Origin: Hyphomicrobiales bacterium
GTDB taxonomy: Bacteria; Pseudomonadota; Alphaproteobacteria; Rhizobiales; Beijerinckiaceae
NCBI GenBank assembly: GCA_027483895.1
Contig: JAIXTP010000036.1
Coordinates: 1 to 64,000 of the forward strand
Reading direction: 5' to 3'
DNA: 64,000 nt
A model generated the notes under the pieces. It searched no databases. It worked only from the letters and a program-made list of their open reading frames with translations, and was not told the DNA's origin. The translations under genes and the position numbers were made by a program. Of the stretch, positions 58,992-64,000 are shown piece after piece; position 1 is the first letter of the stretch, and every line of letters begins with the position of its first letter.

Positions 58992-61460
58992 TCAGGCACC
59001 GCGCGGCTTCGCCCGCGCCGTGGGCGCCGCATTCGCCGGGTCGTCCGGCCAGGGATGCTTGGGATAGCGCCCCTTCATCTCCGCCTTCACCGCCGCCCAG
59101 GACCCGGCCCAGAAGCCCGGCAGATCCTTCGTGATCTGGATGGGGCGATGCGCGGGCGACAGGAGATGCAGCACCAGCGGCAGCCTCCCGCCGGCAACGG
59201 CCGGATGGGCCTTCAACCCGAAGAGCTCCTGCACCCGGATCGCCAGAACCGGCCCTTCCTCCGCCTCGTAATCGATCGGATGCCGGTTGCCGGTCGGTGC
59301 CTCGAAATGCGTGGGCGCCTCGGCCTCGATCCGGCGCAGCGCGGCATGGTCGAAGCCGCTCTTGAGCGCCGTATCCAGAAGATCCGCGCCGATCTGCCCC
59401 AAGGATGAGAGGCCGTGCAGATAAGGCGCGAGCCAATCCTCGGCTGACGCCGCCAAGGCCTCGTCCGACAGATCTGGACGCCCCTCGGGATCCGCGCGGC
59501 GCAGAAACATCACCCGGTCGCGCCACTGGGAAAGCCCCTTGCTCCACGGCAGCCGCCCGATGCCGAGCGCGGCGATGCCGCGGGCGAGCGCGCGGGCGGC
59601 CTCGTCGCCCGCGGGCACCGGCAACGTGCGCTCTTCCAGCACCAATGCGCCGAGCCGGCGGACGCGGCGGGCCCGGAGCGCGGCGGCGGACCGGTCGAAG
59701 CTCAATTCGTCGGCATCGACGATATGACCGCCGAACTCGTCCTCGATCTCCTCGCGCGTCAGCGGGGCGGCGAGCAGGATGCGGGCATTGCCCGCCGAAC
59801 CCGCGATCTCCGCGACGGCGAGAAAGGGTTCGCGTGCGAGAGCGTCATGCGCCTCGACCGAAGCGCCCCGGCCGTTCGCCATCACGAAACCGCCCGTCGC
59901 GCCGCGCGCCTTTGCGACCCGGTCGGGAAAAGCGAGCGCGAGGACCGCGCCCGCCCGATCGGCGGGGACCTGCCGCGGGTCCTTCTCCGCCGCCGCGGCC
60001 CAGCCCCGCGCCATCCGGCGCAGGTCGTCGGCGCGGCCGCCGCGCTCGCGCCGGAACGCCTCGATCCGGTGGACGAGATGCGTGCCCGTGCCTCCCAGCC
60101 CGCGCTCGGTGAGGACGGCGGCGATCTCGGCGGCGAGCGAGGCTTCACGCCGCCTTCCGGCTTCTACGATCATGCGCGCGAGGCGCGGCGGAAGCGGCAG
60201 ATCGCGGACGGCCCGCCCCTGCGCGGTGATGCGGCCGTCCTCGTCCAGCGCGTCGAGATCGCGCAGCAGACGCCGGGCCTCGACGAGGGCGGGTGCGGGC
60301 GGCGGATCGAGAAAGCGCAATGCGCCGGGATCGGCCACGCCCCAGGCCGCGCAGTCCAGAAGCAGGCCCGAGAGGTCCGCGGACAGGATCTCCGGCCGTG
60401 CGAAGGCTTCGAGCGCGCCGTCGGCCGCCTCTTCCCAGAGCCGGTAGCAGACGCCGGGTTCGGTACGACCCGCGCGGCCGCGGCGTTGGTCTGCGGCGGC
60501 GCGCGAGACGCGGACGGTCTCGAGCCGGGTCAGGCCGAGATCGGGCTCGAAGCGCGGCACGCGGGCCAGACCGGAATCGATGACGACGCGCACCCCTTCG
60601 ATGGTCAGCGAGGTTTCGGCGATGGAGGTGGCGAGCACGATCTTGCGCAACCCCGGCGCGGCGGGCCGCACGGCCTCGTCCTGCGCCCCTTGGTCCATCG
60701 CCCCGTACAAGGGCGCGATCAGGACGTCGGGAGATTTCACCGTCTCGCGCAGCAGGGTCTCCGTGCGCCGGATCTCGGCCTGACCGGGCAGGAAGACGAG
60801 GATCGAGCCCGTCTCCTCGCGCAAGGCCTTGCGCACCGCTTCGGCGACCTGCTCCTCGATGCGGCGCGAGGGGTCGCGCGGCAGGCGCTTCGTCTCGACG
60901 GGGAAGGCGCGGCCCTCGCTCTCGATGACGGGCGCCGCCCCGAGAAGCGACGCGACGCGCGCACCGTCGAGCGTGGCCGACATCACCAGGATCCGCAGAT
61001 CCTCCCGCAGGCCCGCCTGCGCATCGAGCGCGAGCGCGAGTCCGAGATCGGCGTCGAGCGAGCGCTCGTGGAATTCGTCGAAGAGAACGGCGGCGACGCC
61101 CGACAATTCGGGATCGTCGAGAATCATCCGCGTGAAGACGCCTTCGGTGATCACCTCGATCCGCGTCTTCGGCCCGATCTTCGAGCCGAGGCGGACGCGC
61201 AGACCGACCGTCTCGCCGGTCCTCTCGCCGAGGGTCTTCGCCATGCGCTCGGCCGCACCGCGGGCCGCGAGGCGGCGGGGTTCGAGCAGGAGGATCTTTC
61301 CGCCCTTCGTCCAAGGCTCGTCGAGGAGCGCGAGCGGCACCCGCGTCGTCTTGCCCGCTCCGGGCGGCGCGACGAGCACCGCGTTCGGCCCCTCGCGCAG
61401 CGTCGCCGCGAGGGGGTCCAGAACGGCGTCGATCGGCAGCGGGGCGTCGAAGGCGCGCAT
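58992..61460 (-). CDS. hrpB: ATP-dependent RNA helicase HrpB
   Basis: An 822-residue DEAH/RHA-type helicase from ATG 61460 (MRAFDAPLPIDAVLDPLAA). Walker A is APPGAGKT (31-38), the DEFH box is LFDEFHERSLDADLG, SATLDG follows and motif VI is QRRGRAGRTEPGVCYRLW. The HrpB-specific C-terminal domain is complete. The cellular role is unclear. Confidence 0.95.
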   Translation of the reverse strand: MRAFDAPLPIDAVLDPLAATLREGPNAVLVAPPGAGKTTRVPLALLDEPWTKGGKILLLEPRRLAARGAAERMAKTLGERTGETVGLRVRLGSKIGPKTRIEVITEGVFTRMILDDPELSGVAAVLFDEFHERSLDADLGLALALDAQAGLREDLRILVMSATLDGARVASLLGAAPVIESEGRAFPVETKRLPRDPSRRIEEQVAEAVRKALREETGSILVFLPGQAEIRRTETLLRETVKSPDVLIAPLYGAMDQGAQDEAVRPAAPGLRKIVLATSIAETSLTIEGVRVVIDSGLARVPRFEPDLGLTRLETVRVSRAAADQRRGRAGRTEPGVCYRLWEEAADGALEAFARPEILSADLSGLLLDCAAWGVADPGALRFLDPPPAPALVEARRLLRDLDALDEDGRITAQGRAVRDLPLPPRLARMIVEAGRRREASLAAEIAAVLTERGLGGTGTHLVHRIEAFRRERGGRADDLRRMARGWAAAAEKDPRQVPADRAGAVLALAFPDRVAKARGATGGFVMANGRGASVEAHDALAREPFLAVAEIAGSAGNARILLAAPLTREEIEDEFGGHIVDADELSFDRSAAALRARRVRRLGALVLEERTLPVPAGDEAARALARGIAALGIGRLPWSKGLSQWRDRVMFLRRADPEGRPDLSDEALAASAEDWLAPYLHGLSSLGQIGADLLDTALKSGFDHAALRRIEAEAPTHFEAPTGNRHPIDYEAEEGPVLAIRVQELFGLKAHPAVAGGRLPLVLHLLSPAHRPIQITKDLPGFWAGSWAAVKAEMKGRYPKHPWPDDPANAAPTARAKPRGA

Positions 61461-61522
61461 TCCCCGCTTTCGCCACAGCCCGCGGCGGAAGGCAAGAGCG
61501 GGGGCGGAGCGCCTCGAAAGGA

Positions 61523-61608
61523 CCCTCATCCTGAGGAGCCGCCGAAAGGCCGCGTCTCGAAGGACGGATGCCGGAAAAGATGGTTCGAGACGCGCCTGCG
61601 GCGCTCAA
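61523..61608. repeat. REP-like dispersed repeat between hrpB and a small gene
   Basis: The unit CCCTCATCCTGAGGAGCC at 61523-61540, followed by GCGTCTCGAA, resembles a frequent intergenic repeat of Bradyrhizobium, Methylobacterium and relatives. An inverted copy of the centre, TTCGAGACGC at 61584-61593, pairs with GCGTCTCGAA at 61552-61561. No coding frame explains this stretch. Confidence 0.65.
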
Positions 61609-61657
61609 TGAAATTTCCGGGTCGGATCACCGCAAGATGCAGGCTCCTCGGACCGCG

Positions 61658-61890
61658 CTATTCCGAAAGCTCGTCGATCAGGCGGTGCAACGGCTGCAGA
61701 TCGCCGTCGACCCCTTCACTGCCCTCGAACATGCACCATTCGGCATGCGTCTCGAAGAACTCCACCTGCGCTTGCCGATGAGGGCGAAGGAGACGAGCAG
61801 TCCGTCATCGGACTCCTGCGTGATCGTGAAGGTCACTTTTCGTCTGTTGAGATGGGCGAGAAAGCTGAGCATCCGCTCGAGACCGGTCAT
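61658..61890 (-). pseudogene. Small protein gene with an apparent -1-base frameshift
   Basis: From ATG 61890 the frame reads MTGLERMLSFLAHLNRRKVT to about LVSFALIGK, then turns into an Arg/Ser-rich tail typical of a wrong frame. Shifting by one base near 61773 restores a natural sequence, AQVEFFETHAEWCMFEGSEG, running to ...LHRLIDELSE and a TAG at 61658. The total of 233 bases is one short of 78 codons, consistent with a single lost base. The intact product would be about 77 residues, soluble and of unknown function. It is either a real pseudogene, a sequencing error or, less likely, programmed frameshifting. Confidence 0.65.
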
Positions 61891-61979
61891 CGCAATGCCT
61901 CCCGAAAAGACAAGGCTGAAAACGAGCAGGCATGAATTCCTTCCCGGGACGGGCGCGCCGGCCCGGGAGGACGAAAGCG

Positions 61980-62003
61980 GAAGGCCGGGCCTGCGCCCGG
62001 CCT
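61980..62003 (-). terminator. Hairpin terminator after maeB
   Basis: On the minus strand GGCCGGGC and GCCCGGCC (8-bp perfect arms, 4-nt loop) follow the maeB stop by about 9 bases. The moderately U-rich UUCCGCUUUCG comes next. Confidence 0.65.
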
Positions 62004-62010
62004 CGGGGGC

Positions 62011-64000
62011 TCAGCCCCCGACGTTGAAGGCCGCGAGCGCCGCCATATTGACGATCTCGCTGTCCTTGGCGCCGAGCGGCACGATCTGGACGGGCTTGTC
62101 GAGGCCGACGAGCAGCGGGCCGATCACCGTCGAGCCGCCGAGCTCCTGCAGCATCTTGGTCGAGATCGAAGCCGAATGCAGCGCGGGCATGACCAGCACA
62201 TTGGCCGTGTCGGACAGGCGGCAGAAGGGATATTGCTGCAGCACTTCCTTGTTCAGCGCCACGTCGGCCGACATTTCGCCGTCATATTCGAAATCCACCT
62301 GCATGGAATCGAGGATGCGGACGGCCTCGATCACCTTCACGGAGCGCTCGCCCGGCGGGTGGCCGAAAGTGGCGAAGGCCAGCATCGCCACCCGCGGCTC
62401 GTAGCCGAGACGCCGCGCCACGCCCGCGGCCTCGACGGCGATATGAGCGAGCTCCTGCGGCGACGGCATTTCGGTGATCGCGGTATCGGCCACGAGCACC
62501 GTGCGTCCGCGCGCGAGCACCAGCGAGCAGCCGATCATGCGGTGGCCGGGCCGCGGATCGATCACGCGGCGGACTTCTTCGAGCGCGATCGAGTAATTGC
62601 GGGTGACGCCCGTCACCATCGCGTCCGCGTCGCCCATGGCCAGCATGGTGGCGGCGAAGTGGTTGCGATCCTGATTGATCAGGCGCTGGCAGTCGCGGAA
62701 CAGATAGCCCCGGCGCTGCAGCCGCTCGTAGAGATATTGCGCATAGGCCGCGTTGCGGTGCGACAGGCGCGCATTGTGGATCTCGATGCCTTCCCGGGCT
62801 TCGAGATCGATGCCGGCGAAGGTCGCGGTTTCGTAGATCCGGTCCTCGCGGCCGACGAGGATCGCCGTGCCGAGGCCCTGATTGACGAAGGACACCGCGG
62901 CACGGATGACCTGCTCCTCCTCGCCCTCGGCGAAGACGACGCGCTTGGGCTGGCGGCGGACGCGCTCCATGGTCCGCTGCAGCGCGCCGGCCACCGGGTC
63001 GCGGCGGGCGGAGAGCTGGGCCTTGTAGGCCTCCATGTCGACGATCGGTTTGCGGGCGACGCCCGTGTCCATCGCCGCCTTGGCCACCGCCGGCGGGATC
63101 GTGTGGATCAGGCGCGGATCGAAGGGCACCGGAATGATGTAGTCGCGACCGAAGCGCGGGCGCGCGCCCTGATAGGCCGCCGCCACCTCGTCCGGCACGT
63201 CCTCGCGGGCGAGATCGGCCAGCGCCAGAGCCGCGGCGATCTTCATCTCCATGTTGATCGTGGTCGCCCGGACGTCGAGCGCGCCGCGGAAGATGTAGGG
63301 GAAGCCGAGGACGTTGTTGACCTGGTTCGGATAGTCCGAGCGTCCGGTCGCGATGATCACGTCGTCGCGCACCGCGTGGGCGTCCTCGGGCGTGATCTCC
63401 GGGTCCGGATTCGCCATGGCGAAGATGATGGGATCGGGCGCCATCGAGGCGACCATCTCCGGCGACACCGCGCCCTTGGCCGACAGGCCGAAGAACACGT
63501 CCGCGCCCTTCATCGCGTCTTCGAGCGTGCGCGCGGTCGTGATCGTCGCATGCGCCGACTTCCACTGGTTCATGCCCTCGGTGCGGCCCTGATAGACCAC
63601 GCCCTTGGTGTCGCAGAGGATGACGTTTTCCGGCGCGAAGCCGATGGCCTTGATGAGTTCGAGGCAGGCGATGCCCGCCGCGCCCGCGCCGTTGCAGACG
63701 AGCTTGGTCGTCTTGATGTCGCGGCCGGTGAGCCGCATCGCATTGAGGATGCCGGCGGCGGCGATGATGGCCGTGCCGTGCTGGTCGTCATGGAACACCG
63801 GAATGTCCATGAGCTCGCGCAGGCGCTCCTCGATGATGAAGCACTCGGGCGCCTTGATGTCTTCGAGATTGATGCCCCCGAAGGACGGGCCGAGATAGCG
63901 CACCGAATTGATGAAGGCGTCCGGATCTTCCGTGTCGATTTCGAGGTCGATCGAATCGACGTCGGCGAAGCGCTTGAACAGGACCGCCTTGCCTTCCATC
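62011..64000 (-). CDS. maeB: NADP-dependent malic enzyme with C-terminal phosphotransacetylase-like domain, 5' part outside window
   Basis: MaeB decarboxylates malate to pyruvate. About 663 residues are visible; roughly 100 N-terminal residues are missing compared with the usual 750-770. The malic domain shows FGGINLEDIKAPECF, FHDDQHGTAII and VCNGAGAAGIACLELI (nucleotide binding). From about visible residue 335 a phosphate acetyltransferase-like domain follows (KRVVFAEGEEEQVIRAA, IGPLLVGLDKPVQIVPLG). That domain is regulatory in this family and does not act as an acetyltransferase. Confidence 0.96.
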   Translation of the reverse strand, partial: MEGKAVLFKRFADVDSIDLEIDTEDPDAFINSVRYLGPSFGGINLEDIKAPECFIIEERLRELMDIPVFHDDQHGTAIIAAAGILNAMRLTGRDIKTTKLVCNGAGAAGIACLELIKAIGFAPENVILCDTKGVVYQGRTEGMNQWKSAHATITTARTLEDAMKGADVFFGLSAKGAVSPEMVASMAPDPIIFAMANPDPEITPEDAHAVRDDVIIATGRSDYPNQVNNVLGFPYIFRGALDVRATTINMEMKIAAALALADLAREDVPDEVAAAYQGARPRFGRDYIIPVPFDPRLIHTIPPAVAKAAMDTGVARKPIVDMEAYKAQLSARRDPVAGALQRTMERVRRQPKRVVFAEGEEEQVIRAAVSFVNQGLGTAILVGREDRIYETATFAGIDLEAREGIEIHNARLSHRNAAYAQYLYERLQRRGYLFRDCQRLINQDRNHFAATMLAMGDADAMVTGVTRNYSIALEEVRRVIDPRPGHRMIGCSLVLARGRTVLVADTAITEMPSPQELAHIAVEAAGVARRLGYEPRVAMLAFATFGHPPGERSVKVIEAVRILDSMQVDFEYDGEMSADVALNKEVLQQYPFCRLSDTANVLVMPALHSASISTKMLQELGGSTVIGPLLVGLDKPVQIVPLGAKDSEIVNMAALAAFNVGG

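Overview
The window is a gene-dense, high-G+C (mid-60s percent by eye) alphaproteobacterial chromosome segment. Gene order points to the Hyphomicrobiales (Rhizobiales). The run fur - miaB - phoH - ybeY - corC - lnt - XRE regulator - metK - trmB - rimP - nusA - ylxR - infB - rbfA - truB - rpsO - pnp is the usual order in that group, as is hslV/hslU divergent from hisB-hisH-hisA-hisF-hisE-coaA. I cannot name the genus. I see no tRNA, rRNA, CRISPR array or transposase, and no gene-free stretch longer than 300 bases. The longest gap is about 234 bases, between rpsO and pnp.

Layout. 1-10.3 kb (minus strand): transcription/translation operon rimP-nusA-ylxR-infB-rbfA-truB-rpsO-pnp, interrupted between truB and rpsO by an AAA ATPase gene that carries a 52-bp inverted repeat at its 5' end. 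10.4-11.4 kb (+): a DUF2336 protein. 11.4-22.9 kb (minus): trmB, metK, a PraR-like regulator, lnt, corC, ybeY, phoH, miaB, plsC, a Fur-family regulator, rimI and tsaB. A strikingly AT-rich orphan gene (19811-20422) sits between plsC and miaB. 22.9-29.4 kb (minus): a RutE-like nitroreductase, a NifU-type scaffold protein, a Usp protein, trpS, murJ, hslU and hslV. 29.5-36.6 kb (+): histidine genes with coaA, groES-groEL behind a CIRCE element, and a DUF378 protein.

36.6-42 kb is a signalling locus. A dCache-type HisKA_2 histidine kinase is divergent from a periplasmic substrate-binding protein, which is translationally coupled to a membrane GGDEF-EAL protein. 42-44.3 kb holds TSUP, TIGR02186 and DUF3429 membrane proteins. 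44.3-48.4 kb (minus) is a methyltransferase - Lhr-type helicase - PdeM DNA-repair operon. It is followed by argG, a TPR lipoprotein, an M17 aminopeptidase, a MarR regulator and an NlpC/P60 protein. 53.4-57.7 kb (minus) is a nucleoside salvage operon (cdd-punA-deoC-deoA) with a GhrA-like dehydrogenase as its last gene. The right end has a DUF1194 protein, mgsA, hrpB, a frameshifted small gene and a maeB malic enzyme cut by the window end.

Most neighbouring genes on one strand overlap by 4 bases (ATGA, GTGA or TTGA), so many are translationally coupled. The least explained parts are the two insertions into otherwise conserved gene orders (the ATPase with its palindrome, and the AT-rich orphan), the substrate-binding-protein/c-di-GMP pair, and two minus-strand leaders (rimP and the RutE-like gene) in which an intrinsic terminator abuts the start codon.
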